Part shown: in pieces, positions 8,993 through 18,441 of the stretch
How positions within the stretch are numbered: the first letter of the stretch is position 1
Layout: each line of letters opens with the position of its first letter
From: Shewanella japonica
GTDB lineage: Bacteria; Pseudomonadota; Gammaproteobacteria; Enterobacterales; Shewanellaceae
Length of the DNA: 64,000 bases
Assembly (NCBI RefSeq): GCF_002075795.1
Contig: NZ_CP020472.1
Coordinates: forward strand, 3,962,501 to 4,026,500
Reading direction: 5' to 3'
Position numbers and translations under genes: made by a program
The notes under the pieces: generated by a model
Databases searched by the model: none
What the model was told of the DNA's origin: nothing
The model's input: the letters and a program-made list of their open reading frames with translations, nothing else

Positions 8993-11312
8993 TAATGCTT
9001 TGTCTCCGCAGTTGATAAATAACAGGCAATACGAAAACATCAAAGATCCATGCCAATAGAATCACCATACAAGACAACAAACTTAGCTGTGCAATAGGCG
9101 CAAAATCTGACGCTAATCCAATGCCAAAACCCAGTACTAAAGTTAAACTGGTAAAACAAATCACCGGAATAACGCCCGCATAATGCATCCAAAAAAATTG
9201 CAGATAAGTTGCACGACTTTCGATATCAGATGTTTGTGGCTCAGGTAACTTCAACAGCAAATGCAAAGTATCATCAACAATAATCCCAAGCATGATGCCT
9301 AATACGACCGCACTGCCAATACTGATATACCCACCAACCAGTTGCCAAATAGCGAACACCCAAAGCAAGGGCAAAAAGTTAACCATTAACCCCACCAAAG
9401 CAAAGTATGGGCTTTTTTTCAAAAAGCCTAACACTAGGCTTAGGGCCACTAACGCAATACCAAATGACCACAACATACTGTTTGCGTTATGAATGGATAA
9501 ATGAGCGAACAATAAACTACTGCCTAATGCTGGGCTTACTGATAAAGCGGTTTTATTTGCAGCAAGCCATGCAGTTGTTTTGGCTTCGAACGCTAACATT
9601 TGCTGCGCAGTGAGGGAGGTTAAATAAACGGTGATTAAACTCGATTGATATTGTGATGAGATTTCTGCTTCAAGCCCGATATCACTGACGCTATGTTGTG
9701 TCATGATCCGTTTAAGCTGACTTTGCGATAATCCGGCACTTTTTACCCAATCACCAATATGGGTGACATGGTTAACTTCTGGCTGTTGTTGCAAAAAGCG
9801 AGCAAATTGGAATAAAAAGCCCAGATATTGCTTGTCATACATAGGAACAGAACCAGTCCCCACCTCAAAATACAATAGATTTATGCCAAAAAAATCTTGC
9901 TGCATAGTGAGTTTAGATTGAGTAAAGGGGTTATCGTCAGGAAAGTAATTAAGCGGATCATCATTAAGCTCAAGTTTACTGGCACTTAATAAGGCCAATA
10001 CTGAAACGAGTCCTACCACCATGAGAATTGACTTTGGCAATAACGCCGCTCGTTTGGCTAGCGTCACCACAGGATTAACAAAGACATGTAACTTGCCATC
10101 AGAATAGTTCTGATTAGCCTTGCTCACGATAGTCACCAATAAACTGTGACAAAGTAGATAATGGCAAGCCACGGCAATGGCCACTAATATCCCAAAAACT
10201 TGTATCGGTGGTGAAGGACTAAAAGCGAGTAAGCCAAAACCCAATATGGTCGTCAGTGTTGCGTACAGTAGGGGTTGTTTATTATGTGAGAAGCTAAAAA
10301 TTAGCGGATTATTGTCACCCGCTTTTATTCCAGCTTGCCAGCCAAGGTATAAATGCGCGGAGTAAGCCAGTGATAAGGTTATAATTATCACTGGTATAAA
10401 TGCACTTATCGCTGCAATAGTAAGGTTAAACCAACCTGCGACTCCAAGTACTATAGCTAAGGTCACTGCACAGTTAAGTGCGATAGCAAAAAGCCATAAT
10501 CTAGCTTGAATAAAAAATAATGCCATTAGACCGATAATGACAAATAGGCTGGGTGCAAACCAACTTAGGTCATGGCGTAACACCTTGGCATATTGCCAAT
10601 TGAGCGCCTGTTCACCTGACAACAAAACCTTTACAGCACTTTGAGCTTGATTGAATTTAGGCACTAGACTCGCTGTCGCTGCCTTTGCTGACCAAAATGA
10701 CTCAGAGATAACTTGCAAACGATCAATACTTTCCAAGCGCCACAGTGCCTCTGTTGAATATTGCTGCATATCGTTTTGACTAAACTCAATACTCAAGATA
10801 ATAGCTTTACCATTGTCAGATAACACCAAAGGTAAGCGAGGATGTTGTTTATAACTTAAAAGCAGACTATCGCTTATTGATTGATTTTGACTTGAAGATT
10901 GCGAGTGAGTTAATGATTGAGTGAGTGCTTGCTTCTGCCCCGTAACCACAGAAGACTCGTTTACAAGTGGCAGACGTTCAATAAATGCAGCATACCCCCC
11001 TATCGCGCTGATATGCTGATCAGATTGTAAATATTCAATAAAATCAAGTAATCAACTTTGCTGCTCAGGTTGTCGCCAGTCTTGCTCATTTTCCAATAAA
11101 AACAGTAAACCATCTTCGCGGACAAATGTTTGCTGAAGTTGATTTAGTCCAACAAATCCTGCGTCATCATGGGCAAAATAGTCGTAAAAATTGACATCAA
11201 GATCAATCTTCGTTGCCCCAATGATACTGAGCAGCACCAATAGCAATACGGTAGCCCACACCCCCAAAGGGTGTTTTTGCGAGCCAGCGATTAATGACAA
11301 TTGCCAATTCAA
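8982..11312 (-). pseudogene. MMPL/RND-superfamily exporter interrupted by in-frame TGA
   Basis: The reading frame from ATG 11312 to the stop at 8982 would encode 776 residues with the layout of MMPL-type lipid/hydrophobe exporters: an N-terminal membrane helix, a periplasmic loop, a block of membrane helices, then the same arrangement repeated. A TGA at 11054-11052 (codon 87) breaks it. Reading continues in the same frame with no other stop, and the next residues (LLDFIEYLQSDQHISAIGGY) fit the first periplasmic loop. A GTG at 10949 could restart translation, but without the first helix. It is first in the operon with the diiron and KASIII genes. It may be a pseudogene, a sequence error or, unlikely, read through. 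Confidence 0.75.
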
Positions 11313-11642
11313 ATGACTATTTCCTCATACTGCTATTAAGTTTTCTATTCAGTTACCTTAATAGACCTTATAATCTTGTTTTATTGTTCAGCAAGTTACA
11401 AAAAAGTTAATAGTTAATGCGATAAACTGATATTTCCAAACATGCTAGCAGGAGTATTCAGTACCAATCCCTTAACGCTAGTCAGCATAAAGCCTCGATA
11501 CTCTCCCTAATGAACCCATACGTAGCGTTTTCCCAGATAGACTTATTCATAGATGCTTTATTAACAAATAGCTTATGATTTAGGCCTTTTGTGGAAATCT
11601 TGCTCAAACAAGCCAAAAAAAACAGTTATCAATAAAAAAAAG
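11313..11642. other. intergenic, no gene seen
   Basis: This region lies between the divergent exporter operon and the tRNA gene. It is AT-rich and should hold the leftward operon's promoter near 11330-11400, but no convincing element could be chosen. No repeat or RNA was recognised. Confidence 0.45.
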
Positions 11643-11671
11643 TTGACTCCAGACCGCAAAAAACGTTTAAT
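11643..11671 (+). promoter_or_regulatory. tRNA-Phe promoter
   Basis: TTGACT (11643-11648) and TTTAAT (11666-11671) are spaced by 17 bp, with a GC-containing discriminator. This puts the start only a few bases before the mature tRNA 5' end at 11682. Confidence 0.8.
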
Positions 11672-11681
11672 TGCGTCCGTC

Positions 11682-11757
11682 GCCCGAATAGCTCAGTCGG
11701 TAGAGCAGAGGATTGAAAATCCTCGTGTCCCTGGTTCGATTCCGGGTTCGGGCACCA
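11682..11757 (+). tRNA. tRNA-Phe (anticodon GAA)
   Basis: A 76-base tRNA with acceptor stem GCCCGAA/TTCGGGC, D-arm GCTC...GAGC, anticodon arm GAGGATTGAAAATCCTC giving anticodon GAA, T-arm with GGTTCGATTCC and an encoded 3' CCA. It is a single tRNA unit with its own promoter and a terminator 35 bp downstream. Confidence 0.98.
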
Positions 11758-11791
11758 TATTTAGATTTGGTGGCGAAAGCGACCAAATAAC

Positions 11792-11819
11792 AAAAAAGCC
11801 TCGCAATGCGAGGCTTTTT
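11792..11819 (+). terminator. terminator of tRNA-Phe
   Basis: An AAGCCTCGC / GCGAGGCTT stem with a short AAT loop is flanked by A and T runs, directly after the tRNA. Confidence 0.85.
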
Positions 11820-12048
11820 GGTATCTGTTATTAATTGCAGTAAAACTGACAACTACCCTCGCCGGCTTTAGTCATAATAACCCTAGGCAACCATTAAGCT
11901 GCCTACAGTTTGGTGATGAGTGAGTTAATCATCTACTCACCTAACACTTTAGGTGCGTGAAACAAGCTCGTCTTTGTTGAGATTCTCTGTTAGCGAATTA
12001 CCTGTTAGAAACGTCTTGTTAGAGTGCTTCTTAATAACTGGTTGTTAG

Positions 12049-13773
12049 CTATGCAGGTTCAATATAATCAACCAACATCTGCACAGTTTGGTTTCCCCTA
12101 AACTCATTTACATCCAATTTATACGCAACTCTGGCGTGCTTAATTGTGGCGTCAGGCCAAGTTTGTAAATCAACATTGAATGCAATAGCATCCATCATTA
12201 CTGAGCCGCACTCGGTTTCTAACACCAATTTTAAATGTTTCTCCCCCACGATACGTTGTTGAATCACGCTGAAATAACCATCAAATAATGGCTCTTCAAA
12301 AGACTGTCCCCAAGGACCAGATTCTCGTAGTAAGAAAGCCGTTTCTAGGTTCATCAACGCTATCGGCAACTCACCATCAGATAAGATCTCACCCGTTAAT
12401 TGTTCAGGCTTTAACAACTCACGTACGGCTTTATCGTATGCTGACTGAAATAATTCAAATGCATCAGCACGTAGTGATAACCCCGCCGCCATCGCATGAC
12501 CACCAAACTTGATAATCATCCCAGGGTGGCGGCTATTAATAAGCTCTAACAGGTCTCGCATATGCAAGCCTTTTATTGAACGTGCAGAGCCTTTAATTTC
12601 ACCCTCGCCAGCATCAGCAAATGCAATCACAGGGCGATGATATTTATCTTTGATTCTTGAAGCTAAAATACCAATCACACCTTGATGCCAGTCATCCTGA
12701 AACAAAGCAAGTCCCCAAGGTAAATCTGATTCATCAAGGCTTAATGTTTGCAGACTTTTTAACGCTTCTTGTTGCATTCCCGCTTCAAGCTCGCGACGCT
12801 CACCATTTAAGCCATCAAGCTCATCAGCCATTCGCCTTGCTAACATCATGTCTTCACATAACAACGTCTCAACACCCAGCGCCATCTCATCTAAACGACC
12901 GGCAGCGTTTAATCTTGGCCCGACAGCAAATCCAAAATCTGATGCAACAATACGTTGTGGGCTTCTTTTTGCGACTTCCAGTAATGCTGTAATACCAACA
13001 CGACAACGCCCCGCCTTAACTCGTTGTAAACCCGCTTGCACCAAAATACGATTGTTACTGTCAAGCGACACCACATCAGCAACCGTGCCCAAAGCAACAA
13101 TATCAAGTAAGGAGCCAAGGTTAGGCTCAGCAATGTGTTGCTGCTGATACCAGTCTCTTTGGCGCAGCTCTTTTCTAAGCACTGACATCAAATAAAACGC
13201 AACGCCAACCCCAGCAATAGACTTACTGGCAAATTCACAACCGTTTTGGTTAGGATTAACTATCGCATCAGCATCGGGGAGGGTTTGTCCAGGTAAATGG
13301 TGATCAGTTACAACCACCTGCATACCTAATTGTTTCGCGGCTGCAACACCTTCAATGGATGAGATGCCGTTATCGACCGTAATCAATAACTGCGCCCCTT
13401 TAGACTGAGCAACGGCAACAATTTCAGGACTTAATCCATAACCATAATCAAAGCGATTTGGAATAAGGTAGTCAACATGCTTGGCTCCCATCATTCTTAA
13501 TGCAATCAAACACACACTGGTCGATGTTGCGCCATCAGCATCAAAATCTCCCACTATCAAAATCGACTTATCAGCAGCTATCGCATCAGCAATGATCTTC
13601 GCCGCAGTGTCAATGCCGAGCATGGTTTCAGGTCTAAGTAACTTCGACAAACTCAGTTCGCAGCCTGCTAAATCGACTCCACGTCGAGCATATAACTGTT
13701 TTAGTAATGGATGCATAGATTGCGGTAAATGACTGTCATCTACCTGAGTTCGGCGAACAATTTTGTGGGCCAC
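12049..13773 (-). CDS. recJ: Single-stranded-DNA-specific exonuclease RecJ
   Basis: A 574-residue 5'-3' single-strand DNA exonuclease of the DHH phosphoesterase family, acting in recombination and mismatch repair. Motifs seen: GDFDADGATSTS (motif I), VDNGISS (II), DHHLPG (III, the DHH signature), then GGHAMAAGLS of the DHHA1 domain in the C-terminal third. I choose GTG 13773 because AAGG lies seven bases upstream; GTG 13779 would be too close to it. It is third in the conserved xerD-dsbC-recJ order, but a hairpin lies between dsbC and recJ, so recJ may depend on partial read-through or its own promoter. Confidence 0.96.
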   Translation of the reverse strand: MAHKIVRRTQVDDSHLPQSMHPLLKQLYARRGVDLAGCELSLSKLLRPETMLGIDTAAKIIADAIAADKSILIVGDFDADGATSTSVCLIALRMMGAKHVDYLIPNRFDYGYGLSPEIVAVAQSKGAQLLITVDNGISSIEGVAAAKQLGMQVVVTDHHLPGQTLPDADAIVNPNQNGCEFASKSIAGVGVAFYLMSVLRKELRQRDWYQQQHIAEPNLGSLLDIVALGTVADVVSLDSNNRILVQAGLQRVKAGRCRVGITALLEVAKRSPQRIVASDFGFAVGPRLNAAGRLDEMALGVETLLCEDMMLARRMADELDGLNGERRELEAGMQQEALKSLQTLSLDESDLPWGLALFQDDWHQGVIGILASRIKDKYHRPVIAFADAGEGEIKGSARSIKGLHMRDLLELINSRHPGMIIKFGGHAMAAGLSLRADAFELFQSAYDKAVRELLKPEQLTGEILSDGELPIALMNLETAFLLRESGPWGQSFEEPLFDGYFSVIQQRIVGEKHLKLVLETECGSVMMDAIAFNVDLQTWPDATIKHARVAYKLDVNEFRGNQTVQMLVDYIEPA

Positions 13774-13817
13774 AAACACACCTTATTTTAGTGGAGTAAT
13801 CGACACGTTAAGATAAC

Positions 13818-13847
13818 AAAAAAAGGCGAGCCAATGGCTCACCTTTT
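13818..13847 (-). terminator. terminator or attenuator between dsbC and recJ
   Basis: On the minus strand GGTGAGCC and GGCTCGCC pair (one G-T) around ATT and are followed by seven T, just after dsbC. Confidence 0.8.
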
Positions 13848-13880
13848 TCGGTTAAAACGATTATTCTAAACCTGTCGGTA

Positions 13881-14609
13881 TTAGAGATTAGTTTTAATGG
13901 TATTTAATAATGCTGACGGTGGTTGGTAACCCGGCACTAACACCCCGTTTTCTAAAACGATTGCAGGTGTTCCATTGATACCAAATGCTTGACCGAGGCG
14001 GTATTGCTCCTCAATGTTTGCATCGCAGCTTGCAGCTTTTACATTGCCACCCGTTTTAGCATCAGTCATAGCTTGTAGCGGATCTTTAGCACACCATACC
14101 GCTTCCATTTCTTGGGCATTTGCTGATGGAATACCTGCACGAGGGTAAGCTAAATAACGAGCTGTAATGCCTAAATCGTTATAACCGTCCATTTCTTGGT
14201 GTAACTTACGACAATAACCACAATCCACATCAGTAAAGATGGTTACGACATGTTTTTCATTTTTCGCTTTGTACACCAACATGTCGTCTTCAAATGGCTT
14301 GAGCATATCAACACGAGGGCCCGCTAATGCAGCCTCGGTTAAGTTTTGCATACCATTCTTTAAATCATACATATTGCCATGTAGTAACTTAGTACCATCT
14401 GGAGAAACGTACAAAATGCCACGGTCAGTCAAGGCTTGATACAATCCGTCAATCGGTGATGATTGAATTTTCAATACATTAACGCCAAGCACATCAGAAA
14501 CCTGCTGTTTCAGCTCTGCTTCATTGGGAATATCTGAGGCTGATGCGGCATGTAATAGTGGCGCAACAGCAAGGGTCATAGCAAAAGAGAATGCTTTTGT
14601 TAACTTCAT
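13881..14609 (-). CDS. dsbC: Thiol:disulfide isomerase DsbC
   Basis: A 242-residue periplasmic protein with a signal peptide ending near HAASA. The N-terminal dimerisation domain (about 27-85) precedes a thioredoxin fold with active site Cys130-Gly-Tyr-Cys133 and the cis-proline loop GTPAIV. A second cysteine pair (WCAKDP and SCDAN) matches the structural disulfide of DsbC. It isomerises wrong disulfides and is kept reduced by DsbD. It lies between xerD and recJ as in E. coli; its product is known to be needed for some multi-disulfide proteins. Confidence 0.96.
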   Translation of the reverse strand: MKLTKAFSFAMTLAVAPLLHAASASDIPNEAELKQQVSDVLGVNVLKIQSSPIDGLYQALTDRGILYVSPDGTKLLHGNMYDLKNGMQNLTEAALAGPRVDMLKPFEDDMLVYKAKNEKHVVTIFTDVDCGYCRKLHQEMDGYNDLGITARYLAYPRAGIPSANAQEMEAVWCAKDPLQAMTDAKTGGNVKAASCDANIEEQYRLGQAFGINGTPAIVLENGVLVPGYQPPSALLNTIKTNL

Positions 14610-14770
14610 TAAAAAATCCTATTTGATAAAACTGATGAGTCAGCTAATTACATAGACCAGAGTTTGACGGCAAAAGTTACAGAGAATGTCATATTAAAGC
14701 AACTATATCCCGCTCATTGCTGGCGATATGTATCAATTTTTATGTAACAAGAGACATCATGCACAACGCA

Positions 14771-15673
14771 TTAGCCCCTTGGATGATGCTCACTATGTAA
14801 CTGCTGTAGTCGAGCCTTGGCAACGTGGGTGTATATTTGCGTGGTAGATAAGTCGCTGTGTCCTAATAACAACTGAACTACCCGTAAGTCAGCGCCATGA
14901 TTGAGTAAATGGGTAGCAAATGCGTGCCTTAGGGTATGCGGAGATAAATGACTATTGATGCCAGCTCGCACTGCATAACGTTTAATACGATGCCAAAAAG
15001 TCTGTCTTGTCATCATTTGTCCACGTTTGGAAGGAAACAAAACATCGCTTTGTTTATTGTTCAGTAACGTAGGGCGTGCAGCTAGCAAATACTGCTCTAT
15101 TTCGGAAATGGCTAATTCACCAAGCGGCACTAAACGTTCTTTGCCGCCCTTACCGACAATGCGCACTAAACCTTGTCTAAGGCTAATTTGCTCTAAGGTT
15201 AAGCTGACCAGTTCAGTAACCCGAAGGCCTGTGGCATACAATAACTCCAGCATGGCTTTATCACGGCACTCTATTGGGTCGTCAATATCGGGCTCTGCGA
15301 GTAAAGCATCTATTTGGGTTTCGCTTAATGCATCAGGTAGTTTACGCGCTAACTTAGGTGACTCAATTAAGCTAGTTGGGTCGATATCAATCAGTTGTTT
15401 TACTATCAAATAACCATAAAATCGCCGTAAACTGCTCAGCAATCTTGCCGTTGAGGTTTTAGCAAAATTTTCAGCCACTCGATAAGCTAAATAATCTCGA
15501 ATCACTAACTGATCAACATTAATGAGTTGATGTTGCTGACTTAACACATATCGCTCAAAATGACGTAAGTCAGTTCGATAAGAGCCTAACGTGTTATCAC
15601 TTAACCCTTTAGCCGACCAAAGGTCATCTAAAAATGCATCAATAAGGGGATCTGCTTGGTAATTATCAGTCAC
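14771..15673 (-). CDS. xerD: Site-specific tyrosine recombinase XerD
   Basis: A 300-residue tyrosine recombinase that, with XerC, resolves chromosome dimers at dif. The N-terminal SAM-like core-binding domain (about 1-95) is followed by the catalytic domain with all active residues: Arg151 (TGLRVTEL), Lys175, His246 and Arg249 (HTLRHAFATHLL), His272 (LLGHSDLSTTQ) and nucleophile Tyr281 (IYTHVA). Length and the dsbC-recJ context point to XerD rather than XerC or an integron/phage integrase. Confidence 0.96.
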   Translation of the reverse strand: MTDNYQADPLIDAFLDDLWSAKGLSDNTLGSYRTDLRHFERYVLSQQHQLINVDQLVIRDYLAYRVAENFAKTSTARLLSSLRRFYGYLIVKQLIDIDPTSLIESPKLARKLPDALSETQIDALLAEPDIDDPIECRDKAMLELLYATGLRVTELVSLTLEQISLRQGLVRIVGKGGKERLVPLGELAISEIEQYLLAARPTLLNNKQSDVLFPSKRGQMMTRQTFWHRIKRYAVRAGINSHLSPHTLRHAFATHLLNHGADLRVVQLLLGHSDLSTTQIYTHVAKARLQQLHSEHHPRG

Positions 15674-15683
15674 AAAAATTCCT

Positions 15684-15718
15684 AAAAAAACGGCGCCACT
15701 TCACCTGAAGTAACGCCG
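15684..15718 (-). terminator. terminator after brnQ
   Basis: On the minus strand CGGCG...ACTTCA pairs with TGAAGT...CGCCG with a two-base internal mismatch, followed by a T run, between brnQ and xerD. Confidence 0.75.
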
Positions 15719-15809
15719 CTCTAGTGTAACTAAATTTAGTTTACAAAGACAAAACTAAGCTCATAGGGATAATCTAATCATCACCATAAAGATTTGTCTG
15801 TCACCTTTA

Positions 15810-17153
15810 TTAGCTTGTTGCTGCCGTTGCGTTTTTCGCTGGGACAAATAAACACGCAACCATGGCAATACCAACTGGCAGTAACCAAGCCATACCTTCG
15901 CTATGCAGTGGCATAAAGCTTAAAAAGTCAGTGTTCATTCCTGCCGCTTTTAAACCATCGAAAATACCAAAGAATAGTGCAACGGATAACACAAGACGAT
16001 GCGAAAATTCTGGGCGAGCAAAACGTTCAGTTAAAAAGGTGATTGCCACTAATGCAATTGCCACAGGGTAGATGGTCATCAACACAGGAATACTGATGTT
16101 AATTAGCTGAGTGAGTCCCACGTTCGCAACGGTTGCACATACGACACTGAAAAAGATAACGAAAGCTTTGTAAGACACTTTAGGCATGAGTTCGTTAAAG
16201 TATTCAGAACACGCTGTAATTAGACCAACTGCAGTGGTTAAACAAGCGATACTGACTACCGCTGCTAATAATACTGTACCCATAGTGCCAAACTCATGGG
16301 TCACATAATTTGTCAGAATTTGGCCACCGTTTTCAGCGCCTTTAGCAATATCACCCGCTGTAGCACCTAAATAAAATAGTGAAATATACACAAACGCTAA
16401 CCCTGATGCTGCAATGATAGCTGCACGCACAAGATAGCGAGTCTGGGCTTTAGATTCTGTGACACCTTTCTTACGTAAAATATCAATAATCAACATACCA
16501 AAGATCACTGAGGCAAGTGTATCCATGGTGTTGTAACCTTCTAAAATGCCTTTAGAAAGTGGGCTGTCAATATAGTCACCAGTAGCAGCACCGATCGCAG
16601 CGCTTGGCGTAGCAATCACAGAAACGGCTAAACCAACAAGTAAAAAGATTAAGATTGGGGTTAACACTTTACCGACACTATCGAGTAATTTACCAGGGTA
16701 AAGTGATAGCACCATTGCGATGACAAAAAAGGCTACAGTATAGAGCAACTGCGCTTTGTTCAGTGTCAATGCACCTAGCTGGATCATCGCATCGGCATTA
16801 TCTAAAAATGGGCGAGCACCAATTTCAAATGCAACTAAACCTGTGCGAGGAGCGGCAAACGCAGGGCCAATGATAATGTAAATTGAGACAGCAAGTGCTG
16901 TAGCAGCAAAAGCAGGTAGCATCGCCATGACTTTACCATTCGCTTTAGCGACAGCGATAAGACCTGCTAGAGGTAAACCTACAGCAGTGACCAGAAACCC
17001 AATCATCGCTAGCGTCATATTCTCGCCAGCTAACATGCCTGCAAAAGGTGGAAAAATTAAGTTACCTGCACCTAAGAAAAATGCGAATGTCATAAAGCCT
17101 AAGCCTAATGTATCGCCAATACTCATATTATTGTTTTGCACTAAACGCCCCAT
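15810..17153 (-). CDS. brnQ: Branched-chain amino acid carrier BrnQ (LIVCS family)
   Basis: A 447-residue inner-membrane symporter for leucine, isoleucine and valine driven by Na+ or H+. It has about 12 hydrophobic segments and the family's N-terminal signature GFMTFAFFLGAGNLIFPP at residues ~19-36. It stands alone, transcribed away from trmN, and ends at the hairpin before xerD. No clear ribosome-binding site precedes ATG 17153; an ATG at 17126 (MSIGDTLG) is an alternative start. Confidence 0.93.
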   Translation of the reverse strand: MGRLVQNNNMSIGDTLGLGFMTFAFFLGAGNLIFPPFAGMLAGENMTLAMIGFLVTAVGLPLAGLIAVAKANGKVMAMLPAFAATALAVSIYIIIGPAFAAPRTGLVAFEIGARPFLDNADAMIQLGALTLNKAQLLYTVAFFVIAMVLSLYPGKLLDSVGKVLTPILIFLLVGLAVSVIATPSAAIGAATGDYIDSPLSKGILEGYNTMDTLASVIFGMLIIDILRKKGVTESKAQTRYLVRAAIIAASGLAFVYISLFYLGATAGDIAKGAENGGQILTNYVTHEFGTMGTVLLAAVVSIACLTTAVGLITACSEYFNELMPKVSYKAFVIFFSVVCATVANVGLTQLINISIPVLMTIYPVAIALVAITFLTERFARPEFSHRLVLSVALFFGIFDGLKAAGMNTDFLSFMPLHSEGMAWLLPVGIAMVACLFVPAKNATAATS

Positions 17154-17592
17154 CTTGTTGTTTTGTTTTTTAACAAACTTAAGTGATTCACTGCTAATTA
17201 GCTACTGCTAATCAAAAACGACCTGTAAGAATGTAAACTTATAAATACACTTCATCTCATTAAAAACTACTCACAAATGGTTATAAAAAAGCCATTTTTC
17301 AATTTTTCGAATACCCATTTGTGAGTCGTATTTCATTTTTTGCCATTTAAACGCGTTAAACACGACTAAACGGGTAGGAACTAATAGCAAAACATCTATC
17401 GATAAACAAGCGCAAACCCAGCAGAATAGCAAATTAGCTGTTATCAGAAACGAAGCGTAAAGCCCACAAAACATTCCCGCTACAGAGTAACCACATCAAG
17501 CTAAAAGCACAACAAAAAAGCAACACCAATAAAATTGGGAAAAAACCGTAAAACCGTTACCATAAGCCGTCAGCCATATAAGCGAAGTATTC
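17154..17592. other. divergent promoter region of brnQ and trmN, no gene seen
   Basis: A 439-bp AT-rich interval. Near 17190-17216 an ATTAGCAGT direct repeat occurs twice close to the brnQ start, possibly a regulator site. A 67-codon leftward frame (17271-17474) lacks features of a real gene and was rejected. Confidence 0.4.
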
Positions 17593-18336
17593 ATGCCTTT
17601 TACATTTAAACAGTTTCATATTGATGATAGTCATTGTGGTATGCCCGTTAGCACAGATGGGGTCATATTAGGTGCTTGGGCTGCATTGCCTGATACGCAA
17701 AAAATACCTGCAGCACAACTATTAGATATTGGTGCAGGGAGTGGCTTGCTCAGCTTAATGCTCGCTCAGCGTATGAATAACCAAGATTGTAAAATCAGCG
17801 CGGTAGAGTTAGAAGATGGCGCTGCTGTTGATTGCAAGCAAAACTTTAGTCAAAGCCCTTGGTCAGAGCAGCTTTCGTTACATCACATGAGTATCCAGCA
17901 ATTTTTGCTTGAACATCAGCAAAAGCGCTGCGCTCTTTTCGATACAATTATTTGTAACCCGCCTTACTTTGAACATGGGCCTCAATCAGACTCAAGTCAG
18001 CGTGCTACAGCAAGGCACACAAACCGGCTCAGTTTTAAAACCTTGCTCAGCCATATTCAACAATTAATGACACCATCTGGACAAGCGAGCTTGATTATTC
18101 CTCAGCAAAGCAAGGCTGGGTTTATGCAAGCGTTAGATGACACACAGCTGTCGCTGTCAAAGCGAACGACTATTCGCACCGTTGAAAACAAAAGTCCTAG
18201 CCGAATTTTATTGCAACTTAGCCACCAAGCTAGTTTGCATCGCTTAATTCACTCTGATTTGATTATTGCGGATAAACAAGGTCTGTACACTCCAGAGATG
18301 AGCCAGTTGTGTCGCGACTTTTATCTGAAACTTTAG
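17593..18336 (+). CDS. trmN: tRNA1(Val) (adenine(37)-N6)-methyltransferase
   Basis: A 247-residue SAM-dependent methyltransferase (YfiC/TrmN6) that makes m6A37 in tRNA-Val. Visible are the SAM-binding motif LLDIGAGSGLLSLMLAQR (about 43-60) and the amino-methyltransferase catalytic tetrapeptide NPPY in IICNPPYFEHG, followed by ARHTNRLSF, which is typical of this family. It lies 105 bp upstream of srmB, its usual neighbour in gammaproteobacteria. Confidence 0.94.
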   Translation: MPFTFKQFHIDDSHCGMPVSTDGVILGAWAALPDTQKIPAAQLLDIGAGSGLLSLMLAQRMNNQDCKISAVELEDGAAVDCKQNFSQSPWSEQLSLHHMSIQQFLLEHQQKRCALFDTIICNPPYFEHGPQSDSSQRATARHTNRLSFKTLLSHIQQLMTPSGQASLIIPQQSKAGFMQALDDTQLSLSKRTTIRTVENKSPSRILLQLSHQASLHRLIHSDLIIADKQGLYTPEMSQLCRDFYLKL

Positions 18337-18441
18337 CGAGAGTTTCATCATATAAAAGTCATTTAAAACCGATTCCTTGCTCGCTGAGATCCAGAACTTA
18401 GGTTATAATGTCCGGCTATCAATCAGTGAGACCCAAAGCGC

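Noticed and set aside
11052..11054. Selenocysteine at the exporter TGA
   Set aside because: The position is in a periplasmic loop with no known selenoprotein relation, and no obvious insertion hairpin directly after it was seen.
11589..11852. Small frames on both strands over the tRNA gene
   Set aside because: They translate the tRNA-Phe sequence and terminator; not coding.
17271..17474. 67-codon leftward hydrophobic frame
   Set aside because: No normal ribosome site spacing, no recognisable family, and it lies in the promoter region between divergent genes.
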